A stretch of 64,000 nucleotides of DNA from assembly GCA_009760855.2 (NCBI GenBank), contig WPIO01000002.1, positions 3,435,001 to 3,499,000 of the forward strand, read 5' to 3'. Of the stretch, positions 1-12,283 are shown piece after piece. Every line of letters begins with the position of its first letter. Position 1 is the first letter of the stretch. Origin of the DNA: Cristatella mucedo. Lineage: Eukaryota > Bryozoa > Phylactolaemata > Cristatellidae. The position numbers and the translations under genes were made by a program. Under the pieces are notes generated by a model. It did not search any database. It was not told the DNA's origin and saw only the letters and a program-made list of their open reading frames with translations.

Positions 1-1010
1 ACGTGATGGCTAGCTGTAGAAGCAGTCTTCTGAATAAAGCTTTTTAAAGTTTAGGCAGTTGTCGGAAACGACACCTAAATATTGAGCACGTGGTGATGGT
101 CACACAATAGCATTACTTATTAGAAGAGAAAATTCTCCCACATTTCCGACATTTCCTTCATCTTTCTTGTACAGATAACCCCCGAGTCACATGTTTTCCA
201 GAAATAATTTCGTGTGCTGTTGCGTCTATAGCGCCGTTAGCTTCTCCGTTGTCAGTCCCTCGGACTGCTTCTAGATGAGCGCGTTGATTTCATCTCTCAT
301 CCATTTCACCCTCATCCATGTCTAGCCCCATGGACTTGCCGAGGGATACGATCTCCTCAACCACTGCCGCTTCGGATTCGAGCCTTTCAAAGACAGTTTC
401 AAACACAACCGCAGGCCACAGATTCTTCAATTTAGAGGTCAAGGTTCTCTTTGTAACACACTGTCAATCTGAATCATGACGTTATAGTGGTCCGTCCAGA
501 ACTCCAAGGGTAAAGTTTGTGATCTCTGTCACCCCTAAGTAGCTGCGGAACGGATGCTTGGTGAAGAGCTTCTTGAAATTAGAAAGCAATTGCTGGCCCA
601 TAGGCTGAAATTTAGGGGCTGTGTTGGGTGGAAGATAGAGAGCTTTCATAAACGTGAACTTTTCGAGGATATCATCTTCGATTTTACGTGAGTGAGCAGG
701 TGTCCTATGAGCAGCCGTTCGATTCTATCGTCATTTAATTTCAAAGAAGTTTTCCGACATCCAGGATCGCATGTCGGCAACGCAACGCATTCAGTTTATC
801 AGTTGCTGCTGCAGATTCAGACGATTTTAAGGACAGATACAGCTGAGTATTGTCAGAATAAAAGTTATATCCTACTCCATGAGCCTTAATCACTTTTCCC
901 AGAGATTGAGTGTAAATGGAGAACAGCAAGGTACTGAGGACAGACCCTTGAGAGACTCTACGGATGACCCGTCTCGTGTGCGAGACCTGACCCCCACACG
1001 ACACGGATTG
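1..1010 (-). mobile_element. L2-like LINE fragment, family B
   Basis: The left 250 bases match the family B copy near 50825-50990 almost base for base, including 'gatggctagctgtagaag' and 'cacgacacctaaat'-type stretches. On the minus strand, 741-1004 reads as a reverse-transcriptase piece with QGSVLSTLLFSIYTQSLG and a YSDNTQLYLS block, which stands where the catalytic (F/Y)xDD motif of LINE RTs normally lies (DD is here DN). The first catalytic aspartate is kept but the second is N, so this copy is dead. The copy begins outside the window. Confidence 0.75.
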
Positions 1011-1429
1011 TAACTTTGTGGAGTTACAGGCGGAGTTACAATAACAATACTGATGATAATAATAACAATAATTATAAAAACATCAGTAATAAGTTTGCAC
1101 TTTAATGGCACCTTAAGAGAACAAACTTTCTATCTTAACCTTTCAGATAAGCTGATAAGAAGATGCATAAGATGCACAGACGATCGAGTCACGTACACAA
1201 AGCAAAAGCCATGAGGAACAGACGGCTATTAGTTCCGCTTTAGATGTCAAGCTACGTCGTGTCGTAATTTCATTCGTTAGAGAATTCCTTGCTATTTAGA
1301 CTATTGGGATGAGAGACTGATCTCCCAAGGGTTCAAGGTTGGTTAGTGGCGCCGATTGACCAGTTTCAACGAAGTGGGAGCATGGGGAACAGAGGATCTG
1401 AGACGTGCATAGCTCCGATACGTAAGCGT
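1011..1429. other. No recognisable feature
   Basis: There is a short AAT/ATT-rich patch near 1040-1080 that could be a worn LINE tail. Otherwise I see no gene or repeat I can name. Confidence 0.5.
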
Positions 1430-2350
1430 AAGGCAGGAGAATGAAGGGACCTAAAGGTAAGCAACAGAATCTTTAAAGCGATGCCTGTGCTTGACCTGTT
1501 CAGGCCAGAGAGAAATGGTGCCATGTGTCAATGATAATGTTCACAAGAGACATGCCAAGCTGCCGAGGAATGCACCGGCAGTAGGCGTCGGATTTCACGG
1601 GTGGGAAACCCGATAGGAGTGTGCTATCAAATATAAATGCAATGCAATAAATTTTTTGATTAATTTTCCGGTCGTGTTCAAAAGTTGGCATGTCCGAATT
1701 AATTTTTCTCTTGTTACGCAAATTAAAGCAGGTGCACGCGACTGTGGACCTGAAGTGATCGTCTAGAAAAAGCTAATTTAAGAATAGGACTCAAAAGATG
1801 TGCAAGAGAGAAACTTTCTGAGCCAATTTTGAGAGAGAGGTTTTCCATTTTCTGATGGACACTTGCCTTTCCCATAATCCTTTGCACAGGATTCATTCAA
1901 TTTTCCAATCTTTGCTGATGTGTAAGCACAAATTTCGGCATCGTTAGCTGCAGGAAACTATCGGGTGTCAGAGACACATTGTGGGCATGGAAGCATCAAA
2001 ACCGCGTGCAGAGCGAAGTTTCACTTGTATGTAAAGTAAAGCCTTGATTTTGTTTGGCGATGAGATCATCAGTGGAAAGACAATAGATTGTGAACAGAAA
2101 GAAAGAAAGAGACGTAGAATAGACGCCTGCGGAACGCCATATTTTAACTCTTCATCTGATTATCTGTAGCCGTACATGTAGTAACTTCTGAAATCGATCC
2201 CTAAGATGTAGCCTCATTATACTATGCTATATTATAATATGCTAAAGCATTGCAATGCCGACGCTGTCCATGCCAGGCCGTAGGTGATCAAAAAGAATGT
2301 GATGCGTTTCGATTGTATCAAGCGCCAACATTATCGCACAAAACTAAAGG
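1430..2350 (-). mobile_element. Old L2-like LINE remnant
   Basis: Weak but ordered similarity to family A copies is visible. 'gaatgaagggacctaaaggt' (1439) matches 'gaatgaagggacctaaaagt' at 7072. 'gagccaattttgagag' (1831) matches the block at 44917. The segments near 2050-2160 match the part that encodes the YxDD and PQGS region in other copies. The order is the same as in intact copies, so this is one heavily mutated element and not chance matches. No open frame survives. Confidence 0.55.
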
Positions 2351-4809
2351 AGATGCCAAGGGCAATCCTGATAAAGTCACAATAAATAAACTATGGTACT
2401 GACTCTGAACTTACAGGCACTCGATTTAATGCCATGCTTTTCGCAAAATCCATTTCAAATATTGGACTTCTGGTCGTCGCCCTAAATTTCAGACAAGTAC
2501 ATGGGCCACGTTATTACGGCGAACGTTTCTCTCTATTTTTTATTTAAAAAGGGTCTCTTTAATACAGATTAGTATTTCGATGCCAACGCCGATATTGGTT
2601 TGAAGGTTCGGTCACTTCTGAACGAAATAGCTGTGCAATAGCACATTTGATCGTTATTAGTACCTGAATGCACCGCCGATAAGGCTATAAAGACGATAAA
2701 AGACTACATCTATGTTGCATTTCAACGTTGTGGTACCCTACCACGACGTACCTAGGTTTGGCATCGACCAACCGAGCCTTCGTGAATCCTTACAAGAGGC
2801 TGAGCTCAGCTACTTTTAAAAAACGAAATTGCATGAAGGTAAAATTTCTAAACTTGCCTAGTGTACTCCGATTCATATGGATTTACACAGCTTGGGATAA
2901 CGGACATCTATTTCATACAACAGAATGAAACATGCGGTAGTGAAAGAGCCTCTACACGGACATAATGCATATTTTAATTTTACACTAACCCTGTAACAGA
3001 GGTGATGATGTGAGTCAGATTAGCAGAAATCAGTTTGGCAATGTTTGGTAAGTTTCGACCCAGGTATTCGATAGATATTAGGTCCGGGTTTTTAGTCTGC
3101 CTCATTGAGAAATCGCGACTCAGGTTCTCCAGTAGAAGACCTTCGGACTCAGGATTTCCGAAATTCTCAGAAGTTTTAGAATTCTTGTATTTAAAAAAAT
3201 ATTTCGGAAGTGTTTTCAGAGCCCCATTTGCTACGTATCCTCTTGCATTAAAATTTATAAAATTTAATTTTACCGTAGACAGATATCAGAACTTGCCCAT
3301 AGAAAAAATAGTTTGGCCAGTTAGTACCTCTCTCTGTTGCTGTGCTCGGCAAATTACAGCAATCAGGTCTTAATAATCACTGATGAAGCTATTGATATTC
3401 TAGCAAGCGAAAATGCGCGCATAAATGTCTTTTCAAAACTTCCAAACATTCAACATCTGATGGCTCGCTGATCAATGCTTAAGCTGGCCGTTAACAGCAC
3501 CAACATGCAATCGGTCGGTCATGTTGCAATCTCTGCTATTAGCCCAACTAGATTTTCGCAGATGTTCGGAGCTAATATCAATTCAACAAGAATATTGATT
3601 TCAGTGAAAATATGAGTGTGCTATCTGTTGGAGTTAGAAAGAGAAAAAGAAGCAATATTTACTACAATAAATCTATCACCTGACCCCTACAACACTTCTT
3701 CCTTGGCCTTTCGTATTCTCTGTTACTCTAATTACCGGCACGTGAACGTTAAGTGCTTAGAAATATATTTAGTTCTATTAATGTACCTATGCAAATTTTA
3801 AGTACGGATATTGTTACAAATACTTTGCAATAGCTTTGGCAATTGTGGTCACACTAGTTGTTTCTCTGCTGCCTATCACTCTTAATGTGAAATCCGGAAC
3901 TATGCGAACTTTCTTAATTTAAACGTTCTTCATAGCATCATTGAGGGCAAAATTCAGACAAGAAGCTGAATCCTATGTGAAATTCTGTCAATTTTCCATG
4001 TTTACGTAAACTGTCTTGTTAAATATTTTTAGCCTGTCATTTTTAGGGTTGTTGGAGAATTATTTTACTTTAAATATGGTTAAAATAGTTAGCAAATTCA
4101 CAATCAAGTGTTTGGGAGTTTTGATTTTTTGATAAATTTAGGTACTTTGAGTTGCATTATACATGTGATAGTGTGTGATGTTTCTGCGCGCGTGCTGTTC
4201 GTGCGATGCATGCGAGAGTGTCTCCAGAGTAGGATTCACGGAAATTTTATGTAACCTGATAGTTTAGATAAATTCTCAAGCATTGCAGCATTTTACGAAC
4301 TCGTAGCCAAAGGACTTATTGGATAAAATTTGATTTTTATATAAAAAAATTGGTGGCCAAAATTTAGGTTTCTTCCTTGTTTTGCTTACTAGACAAGAAA
4401 AAAATGTACCTGTTTTAGTGGCATTGTAAGAAACGTCCGGCGTCCGACGTAGTCATTACTTTCGAAGGATGTTTCGTTGTACCACCATCAAAGCTATCCG
4501 TATTAAGATATTCTGAATGAGCCAAGTGCACCTCTTTTGACGAAAACATCTCTGTAAATTCCTTAGCTTTATCTATTCAAGCTTTGAGCGGTGCAAATCT
4601 GTGCATGCGCTGCCCTAGGGCCAGACATGATTCTACAAGATGCAAAACCTGACGGCGCGGCAGAAGCAAAAAATTGATCGAGCTTTATTGCTGCTGAGCA
4701 AAGAACTAAAAATGCAGCTAACAGTCATTTAATTGGTTACCCTCTTGGTGTTCCAACTGCATGGATGAGATTTAGCTCCCTCATTGTAATCTCAGTGTGC
4801 ACTTCAGTT
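2351..4809. other. AT-rich stretch without a supportable gene
   Basis: The longest frame (3035-3373, 112 codons) has no recognisable motif and ordinary AT-rich composition. I see no tail, tRNA-like head or terminal repeat. Confidence 0.5.
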
Positions 4810-4885
4810 TAGTAAAGTGAGGTCGGCGGATTCAACAGCCTCATTTGAATAGCCGCAGAGAGGGTCAATGAGTGCGCATTAACAC
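4810..4885 (-). mobile_element. SINE-2 fragment (3' part)
   Basis: 'gaggtcggcggattcaacag' followed by 'cctcatttgaatagccgcag' parallels the 3' part of SINE-2 copies at 46885 ('ggtcggctgactcaacag') and 53875. Only the tail region is left and the tRNA-like head is missing. Confidence 0.45.
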
Positions 4886-5794
4886 GACATAAGTATTCAC
4901 GTTGACTATTCACCTCGACTATTCCTGAAGAAGTGCACAATGCCATCATTCAGGTGTATTTCGATGCAGAGATATTCAGATAACTCATTTAGTCCCACTT
5001 TTTTCACTAGAGTAATGGTGCCCCAAAAAACTTGTTTTGAGTATCTGGAATGTGTTGGCTGCCAAAAGATTCCTCCAAACTGGCCCATTTGGCATGTTTT
5101 TTTACATCCTGTAGGAAAATACTAATGGCGGTATTACCAGATTCCACGAAATTGTATTCCTGGCACAAATCCTAACTTCTTAGGGGAATCTTTGGGTATG
5201 AGATTTGTGAAAATTGGCATAAAAATGAGGGCTTATCATGATTCTCGGGGTGCGAAGCCAAGTTTTTGTGCCAGCCTTGCGTATACAGGCACTGAATACG
5301 ATGTATATATAGGTAAATTTCCGAAAGGTACGGTCTCTAAGTTTAGGTAAGATTTCCGATTTTGAGTCGTGTAGGCTCAGCCTCTCATTTAAAATAGCAT
5401 AAAAGAAAACTGTGCTGTACTTACCCTCGGAATGCAAATGTTGCCGCTATCAATCATTTTGAGTTACATAGCATGCTCGCTCTCCAGTTTATCCATCTGC
5501 CGATGCATAATAATAAAGGAAAATAATTACCCCCTATCTCAAAAACTCGGAGTTAAACGAGCTCTGTAATCACTTGAATGGGCAGGCTGCCATGACACTT
5601 CTTACGTGCTGCCGCTAGAGGGCAGCCTTGACATGGAACAGCTGACGAGTTTCCGTTGTCGGCACAAGCCTGATGAAATAGTGGCATTCAATATCAGTCA
5701 GCTTAAGAATTCCGAAATACCATTTGCATTACCTGAATTATAGCGACTATGAGCCCATTTTGTCATAATCCATGGTTTGTTGGTATAAAAGCTT
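4886..5794. other. No recognisable feature
   Basis: Short overlapping frames on both strands (4906-5125) have no motif. Nothing repetitive was noticed. Confidence 0.45.
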
Positions 5795-5955
5795 AATAAT
5801 AATAATATAATATAACTCATTTGTATAGCGCCCTAAGAGAACTCAATCTCTGTTCAGGCGCTGCACATACGCCACAGGGCTCGAGCCCGCGACCTCGGTC
5901 AGAGCTTGATCGGCGCGACCACCTTAAATACTGCGCCAAACCAGCTCATATAAAA
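5795..5955 (-). mobile_element. SINE-1 (tRNA-derived, LINE-like tail)
   Basis: Read on the minus strand there is a tRNA-like head with the B-box-like 'GCGGGCTCGAGCCC'. It is followed by the shared tail hairpin ('CAGGCGCTGAACAGAGATTG', then the TTCTCT and GGCGC arm) and an ATT-rich end. The tail matches the 3' end of the L2-like LINE in this window. Confidence 0.75.
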
Positions 5956-6580
5956 GCTCAAGTGGTGCAATAGGCAGTCAGCTGAGCTCGGGACGTCGAG
6001 CCTGGTGGAAGTTGCGTCGGAGGCTTTACACCGGTTTACAGTTCGTCGGTGCGGGTGGCGGTGATAGACGCCGTGCGAGAGTTGTTTGTAGTTTTTTATC
6101 CTTGGTTGTGGACGCCTACAAACCTCAGCCGCTTTCGAATAGACTTCTCTATGCTGTCGATGTGTACTTGTTTTTTAAATTTCCACGTGGACCTCAGTAG
6201 TTCGGGTAGCGGCACGATGCATGCGATACGTACTGAGCTGACGCTAGCAATACGTAAAACGGCAGCGACACAGTGTGCACGAAATTCGGCAAGAGACGCG
6301 AATATCAAACCCTTACAACGGCGAAAACGCAAATTCGACAGGCGACTTCCGTCGGTTTCGTTAACAAGCTTACAGCGGCTAACGCTCAGCGCTCTCTCGA
6401 CGCCGTCAGTCCAACAAAGCGACGACTGCTGGTCAGTCTCCCACCTCATAGACTGGCAGGGTCGTAAGTCGCACATAAACTCGCTAACTAAGCTTTTCCC
6501 GTGCCATATCTGTGTACATTGGAATGGTTTGAATGTTAGGACGCGCAAATGTCTGCGAGATAGCGCTTAAGCATGGCAGC
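5956..6580 (+). other. Unassigned region open on both strands
   Basis: A 173-codon + frame (6049-6570) and a 150-codon - frame (6096-6548) overlap. Neither contains a motif I recognise. No clear splice sites or repeat ends define it. It sits between a SINE and a LINE, so it could be the body of an unknown repeat or a lone exon. Confidence 0.3.
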
Positions 6581-6585
6581 TGATA

Positions 6586-7261
6586 GTTTATAATAATAAT
6601 AATAATGCACTTGATAAAGCGCCCTCTGAGAACTCAATCTTTTTCTACCCACTTTACATTTGCTGCAAAAGGAAACGCAATTGAACGGTGAGTAATATTA
6701 CGCTTGATAAGCAACATGAATAACATGGTTAGGGGTGACATGCACAGTGTCAGCATGCAAGTGTGGTTAGTGGCAGCATGCACAGTGTCAGCACACACAA
6801 GTGCATCAAGGACAAGTCATAGGGACCCACTAAATGCTGTCCTAAATAGGTGTGTTTTTAAGTTCTTTTAAAATGTGGTCAGGTCAGGGGATGTTCTGAC
6901 GCAAGTCGGGAGTGAGTTCCAGGCTTTGGGAGCACACGAACTAAATGCACAGTCTCCAAAGGATTCAAGGTTTGTACGAGGTATTGGTAAACTGTTAGAT
7001 TCCGAAAAGCGGGTAGTACGATGCTTGGCCTGACAGGGGAGTATATCTGAGAGATAGGCTGGAGCCATAGAATGAAGGGACCTAAAAGTGAGCGACAAAA
7101 CCTTGAAGTCGATGCGTTACTAGTCTGGGAGCCAGTGCAGGTTGGTGAGAAGTGATGTGATGTGGCAACTGCGTCGCTCACGACAGACAAGCCTAGCTGC
7201 AAAGTTTTGCACCAGCTGCAAACGCCTGATTGCTCATGCCGGAAGGCCAGCAAGCAGTGAG
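6586..7261 (-). mobile_element. L2-like LINE 3' fragment, family A
   Basis: Starts (element 3' end) with ATT repeats and the conserved tail 'gcacttgataaagcgccc'. It continues into the C-terminal coding part of the second ORF: frames 6868-7098 and 6879-7253 hold broken pieces of 'SLTFRSLHSMAPAYLSDIL' and 'KAWNSLPTCVRTSPDLTTF'. The element is truncated at its 5' end and frameshifted. Confidence 0.85.
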
Positions 7262-7720
7262 TTAATAATAATAATAATAATTCACTTGATAAAGCGCCCT
7301 CAGAGAACTTAATCTCTCTCTAGGCGCTTTACATTTGCTGCAAAGTGAAATGCAATTGAATGGTAAGTAAAATCATGCTTGAAAAACAAACAAAATGAAT
7401 AATATGGTTAGGGGAAGTTGCAGAAGTCGAGACGAGATGTCACGAATGCATGGACCAACTTGGACGTGGTACCCTTATCTAAACAATCCCGAATTTTAGC
7501 AATTTTATGTATCTGAAAGTAGGCAGACTTGATTGTGGGGCTGATGTTGTCGTCTAACGAGAGTTCACTTTGGAACATGACACCTAGATTTCGAGCTGAT
7601 TCAACAGGAGATATGCTGGCAGAGCCAATTTTGAGCGTCAGCCTTTCCAATTTCTGAATCACACTGTGTTTGCCCATAACTAATATGTTAGTTTTATCAT
7701 CTCTAGTTTAAAAATAGTTT
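7262..7720 (-). mobile_element. L2-like LINE fragment, family A, internally deleted
   Basis: A second tail (AAT repeats at 7263-7281, then the conserved 3' end) directly abuts the previous copy. After 'atggttagggg' near 7410 the sequence jumps straight to the coding region for 'SAYFQIHKIAKIRDCLDKG' (7408-7677), so the intervening 3' part is deleted. Family A copies are therefore arranged head to tail here. Confidence 0.8.
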
Positions 7721-7794
7721 CGAATAGACAGCAAAATTCAGGCCCTCTGTTAATCGGTCACCGCAGCTTTTTAAAAAGTTTAGCTCTGTGATGA

Positions 7795-7965
7795 TATAAC
7801 AGACTAAATTGTATATAGCGGCAGAATAGACCTAACGGCTGTCGCCACCACTTGCAGTGGGCAATATAGGGTCGCCCAGTGCAGGACTCAAAACCCCGAC
7901 CTGGGTCGTGAAGAGCGAGTACCTTATCCTGAGCTAAGGCCCGAGGACTTCATACCAGCCACCAG
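7795..7965 (-). mobile_element. SINE-2 copy
   Basis: The body 'tatatagcggcagaatagac' and 'gccaccacttgcagtgg', plus the tRNA-like head 'cgacctgggtcgtgaag' at its right end, match SINE-2 copies at 46885, 49535 and 53868. It is quite diverged. Confidence 0.65.
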
Positions 7966-9436
7966 AGTTTATTAGCGGTTGCAATATTATTACTATTGGG
8001 AGCAGCGCAAATCGGAAGTTCATGAGGATGCCAACGATAATAATTTGAGAACGGAGTCAGACGATACCAGACGATCGTTTGAGTTTGGTTGCCATCGCGA
8101 GAGCGCTTGAGTGGGCGTGACGTCTGCAGCATAGATCGACTGGCGAGAGATGCTTCTTTTCATCGTTGCGTATTTAATGCTCCTGAGAAAGGGACATCAT
8201 TGCTGGCTGTTGCGCCCTGCTAAAATCTGCATTCCTGCTTGCTCAAAAGCTGCGTCTACGAATCAATAGCCGTAATTCAGGACGCGAATCCTCCAGTGCC
8301 AGCTCTTGGCTGCAGTGAGGTCTAGCACCCGCTACTTGCGTTTTGCGTGTTTTTTTTGCGACAGATTTACCCTGAAATCGTCCCATGCGCTTGCGTAATG
8401 CCACGCTTGCAGCTGACGCAGCTACCAAAATATGGAACAATGGCGGCTGACATGCACACGCCATTCCTGCATTTGAAAAATAAACGAGACGTCTCTGCGG
8501 CGGTCTCCACCAGCGGTCCATTGCGAGCGGTCCTAACTTCGTTGGGAGTGTGCTCGCTTCGGATATAGTGCTGCAGTGGAAACATCCGCCAAAGATGGCC
8601 GGTGGATGGATCGAGTGGAACGAAATTGTTCGCAGCCTCGCTGCCTGACTCCAGCGTCGAAGCGCGGCTCCGTCCGAGCTACAATACCGTGCTGTGCTGC
8701 GGTGACGCTCGTCCGTAGCCGGTTATCAATGCTGATAACTGGCTCTGCTGAAACTGCGGTAAAGCGCAAATGGACCATCACTGCAAGTACGACCCGACAT
8801 GCCCGCGTCAAAATGTGCTCGCATAGAGCACCGTCGGCACAGCGAGCCACGAGAGCCACGAGACGAATTCAGCGCACACGATTTAGTCGTCGCTGGGCCC
8901 TAGAAAGTAGAACTCGAACCGTCAAGTCGCCCTCTAGCTAGCAGGACTCGAAAAAAGTTTTGCCTTGCGTGATCGATCTTCAATTACATGCATTGCCTAA
9001 AAAATATTACGCAAAAAGTGACCTAAGCGCAGATTGCGAGAACAAGTAAATCGTAATGATGAGCCGACGCGAGCAGCTACGCTGTGCTTCCTCATCGGTG
9101 CTACCAGAATAACGCGGCATTCACACGACATCATGGTGACGACGCGCGGTAGCTGAAAATGATCCACTGGGGTAGTATGGCGACCATAGGTCGCGAATCC
9201 AGCATTGACATTAGGTCGTAAGGGCCGCGTATGAAGCCTGGTGCGCCAGGTCACCTTCAAGCTAGCCTTAGGTTTAGTGCCGCTCTAGACGAGAACCGCC
9301 GCCGTCATTCGACTCTTCTACAAGCCTTCTCAGCAGTAAGATCGAATCTTAACTTTCATTTGACATTTACTTGAAATTTTAATTAAACGATTTTGTACTA
9401 ATTTAAATTACTAATTATATTAATACCATAAGTTAT
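7966..9436. other. Moderately GC-rich unassigned region
   Basis: CpG is more frequent than in neighbouring DNA (8100-9300). Overlapping frames exist on both strands (8347-8568 and 8576-8941 +; 8243-8521 and 8533-8859 -). 'acaatggcggctgac' at 8449 has a good start context and opens 38 codons, but no donor site or known motif follows. It may be a promoter or first exon; I cannot assign it. Confidence 0.3.
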
Positions 9437-9444
9437 ATTATATG
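9437..9444. repeat. 8-bp target-site duplication, left copy
   Basis: ATTATATG immediately precedes the hAT element. The identical 8 bases follow the element at 12284-12291. Eight base pairs is the standard duplication length for hAT transposases. Confidence 0.9.
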
Positions 9445-9536
9445 TAGGGCTGTACCGGAATTCGGCTCCGGCTCCGGCCGAATTCCGGCCAATTTACAAA
9501 TCCGGCTCCGGCTCCGGCCAAAACTTGGCCGGATTT
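9445..9536 (+). repeat. hAT left terminal and subterminal repeats
   Basis: A 15-bp terminal inverted repeat is followed by repeated 'ggctccggc' units. The array is the most GC-rich part of the element's non-coding DNA and lies in AT-rich flanks. Confidence 0.85.
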
Positions 9537-10293
9537 GGCCGGATTTTTCGAATTTTGGTTGAATATATTACTCGTTCCATTTATAAGAGGAAGGAGCTGG
9601 CCCGACGTCCCTGCGCTCTGCGTCGGGAGAGGGTGGGGAGGCCGAGAGGACGTTCAGACGCTGATTGAGCACTCCGACGTCAGGTCGTAACGACATGGTT
9701 TTGACCTCGGCTCGCGGCGGAACGTTTCCGAGCGCGGTTAGATTCTCAGACGTCAGAGCGGAACGCTGCGAGCGGCAGCCCGTCGTCGGTCAGGCCGCAC
9801 CATAGATTCGTTCGCAGTGCATTTGGTCTCACGAAGCCGCACTTGGCGGAAGCGTGCGGAACTTCTTCACGGTATACCTTCATTGCAATAGCAGTCACTC
9901 TGCAGCCAAGGCGAGACAACTTGCAAATCCGTGCAGGTAACAACACCACTAGCACTGTATATCTTTTGCGCTTTTTTCCGAAATTTGAGTTTTGCGTAGT
10001 GCGCAGTGTTGCTAGCGCCAGACCGCGTCACTACAGAAGTCACTGAACACATTTTGGTTGGTCTGGTGTGCCGCGACAGCTTTTGGCAGTTAATCGCGCC
10101 CCGCTGAAGTACGTAACCTAAAACGGGGCTGCATTCACGTATTTGAATTCTGTACATAGGACCAGGTCAGTGTGACTGCCGTGGAGAATGCGTGTGTGTG
10201 CGTGCAGTGCGCATAAATTGCTGGCTATACGCGTAAAGGGCGGCCTTATAAATAAATCCAAAAGTCTTTTAATTGTGTTTTATTTTTAACTAG

Positions 10294-12031
10294 ATGACAG
10301 ACAAAATGAAAAACAGTCCAGTTTGGGAATACTTCAGAGAAAAGGACGGTGACAGCTCAAAATCCCAGTGTTTGCTGTGTCCAAGCATCTTGTCACGTGG
10401 TAAACCAGATGAGCCCAAAAAATTTTCAACTTCGGCCATGCTGACACATCTTCGCTCAAAACATTATAAAGAATACAACGAAATGCAAACCAAAATTGCT
10501 AATGCAAAGAAGAAGGCTGAAACTGCAGCACTGCCGAATGTTACACCTGGTGCAATAGGCAAAGTCATGATCCAGAAAACGATTCCCGAACAAGTTGCAT
10601 GCATGAAAGTATGGGATATCAATAACAGCTCATCAGTGAGAATTCACCGTGCCATTGCTAAGATGATAATAACAGATATGCAACCGGTTCAGATTGTTGA
10701 GAAGGCAGGCTTTGTTGAACTCATGGGAGTTTTAGAGAGGCGTTACACTGTTCCATCACGAAAGTTTTGTGTTGGATTGCATGCCATTTGCTGGTCATCA
10801 CACTGCTGCTGGACTGATGACTGCCTTTCAGCAGATGCTTGACAAATGGAACATTAGCTTTGGACGCTGTCATGTCGTACTTCGAGACAATGCGGCGAAC
10901 ATATCAAAATGTTTTCGTGATGCCAACATAAAAAGCTTCGGGTGCTTTGCACATACCATGCAGTTATGTGTGCATGACGGATTGCTCAGTCAGCGGGGAG
11001 TATCAGACATAATAAGTATCGGAAAGAAATTAGTTGGTCATTTTAAACATTCTTCATCTGCGAGTGGTCGGTTCAAGGAGTTGCAGGCTGAACTGGGTTT
11101 GCCAGACCACCAGCTGTTACAAGACGTGAGCACAAGATGGAACTCAACGTTTTACATGCTGCGTCGTCTATGTGAACAGCGTCGTGCATTAACCCTCTAC
11201 TGTTCAGAAGTCGTTGGCACTTCCTGCCCAACTGCACATCAGTGGTCCGTGGCTGAAAATGCTGTGTCCGTGCTTGCTCCGTTTGAAGAGGCAACAAGAG
11301 AAGTTAGCCGTGAAGCAGCACGTATATCACTAGTTATTCCTATTGTAACAGCTCTGCGGAACCTGTTGAAGAAGGACTGCACAGATGCAGGTGTAAAGAC
11401 TATGAGGTCAACCCTAATCAACTCATTGAATGAACGCTTTGACAGTATCGAGCAGGAAGCCCTGTATACAGTGGCGACAATGATTGATCCACGATTCAAA
11501 ACAAAATTCTTCTCATCAGAAGCTACACTGACAGCTACAAAAGCAAGGGTTCTGCTTGCATTCAATGAATTGACAGGGCAGATAGAAACTGTGCAAGATG
11601 GAAGCCACAAAAATCAGTCTGAGCGGCAGGTTGACACAAATGAAGAAATTCCAGCCAAGCAAGCCCGGCTGGATAATTCTTCTCAATCATCAGTACTTTG
11701 GGAATGTTTTGATGACATTGTTCAATCTACTGCTGGTACCACAGGCAGTGAGCAACAACCAGACATTGACAGTCAGCTGAACAAATACTTGGCAGAGCCA
11801 TTAATAAACAGAGAGGCTGATCCACTACAGTGGTGGAGACAGAACAGGGAACGACTGCCAGCTCTGGCAACAGTAGCTCGCGTTTATTTGGGTGCTCCAC
11901 CAACAAGTGTACCTTCAGAACGTTTGTTCAGTGTTGCTGGGGAAGTCCTCAGTGATCATCGAAGTTCACTTCTGCCAGAGAATGCAGCTCGACTGATATT
12001 TCTCAAATATAATTCAAAACTGATGAAATAA
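10294..12031 (+). pseudogene. hAT transposase (BED finger), internally deleted
   Basis: The first frame (10294-10842) begins MTDKMKNSPVWEYF and carries a BED zinc finger (CLLC ... HLRSKH, residues about 10-60), then the 'RYTVPSRK' block seen in ZBED-like transposases. The second frame (10769-12031) carries HVVLRDNAANI with the second catalytic Asp, the RWNS block, and the C-terminal dimerisation region (WWRQNRERLP ... PSERLFSVAG). The DNA between 'RYTVPSRKF' and 'GHHTAAGLM' that should encode roughly 100 residues, including the first catalytic Asp of the RNase-H-like fold, is absent, and the join near 10765 changes frame. The protein cannot be catalytic. A truncated BED protein could still be made from the first frame. 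Confidence 0.88.
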
Positions 12032-12189
12032 ATTTAAGAAACAAATGTATGAAAAATATATAAAAAAATAAACAAACAGCAAAAGACAATGATGCTACTT
12101 ATTATTAATAATATTTTTTAATTAAATATTTATTGTAGTATATATCCTCAAGTAAAAACTTGGTAGTACAAATGGTAAAAATTTGTCCG

Positions 12190-12283
12190 ATGAACAAATC
12201 CGGCTCCGGCCGTATTTGTCATCAAAAATCCGGCAAATCCGGCTCCGGCCGAATTTGAAAAAATCAAATCCGGTACAGCCCTA
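12190..12283 (-). repeat. hAT right terminal and subterminal repeats
   Basis: 'aatccggctccggcc' units occur near 12198 and 12236, then the terminal repeat ends at 12283. They are inverted relative to the left end. Confidence 0.85.

Larger units (their letters stand above)
9445..12283 (+). mobile_element. hAT-superfamily DNA transposon with both ends
   Basis: The element is 2,839 bp long. The left end reads TAGGGCTGTACCGGA and the right end is its exact reverse complement (TCCGGTACAGCCCTA). It is flanked by a perfect 8-bp duplication. Inside each end lie clusters of 'CCGGCTCCGGCC'-type subterminal repeats (9470-9535 and 12198-12250), which in hAT elements bind the transposase. A BED-finger transposase gene with a missing middle occupies 10294-12031. 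Intact duplication and ends point to a fairly recent insertion, although the copy cannot make a complete transposase. Confidence 0.93.
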
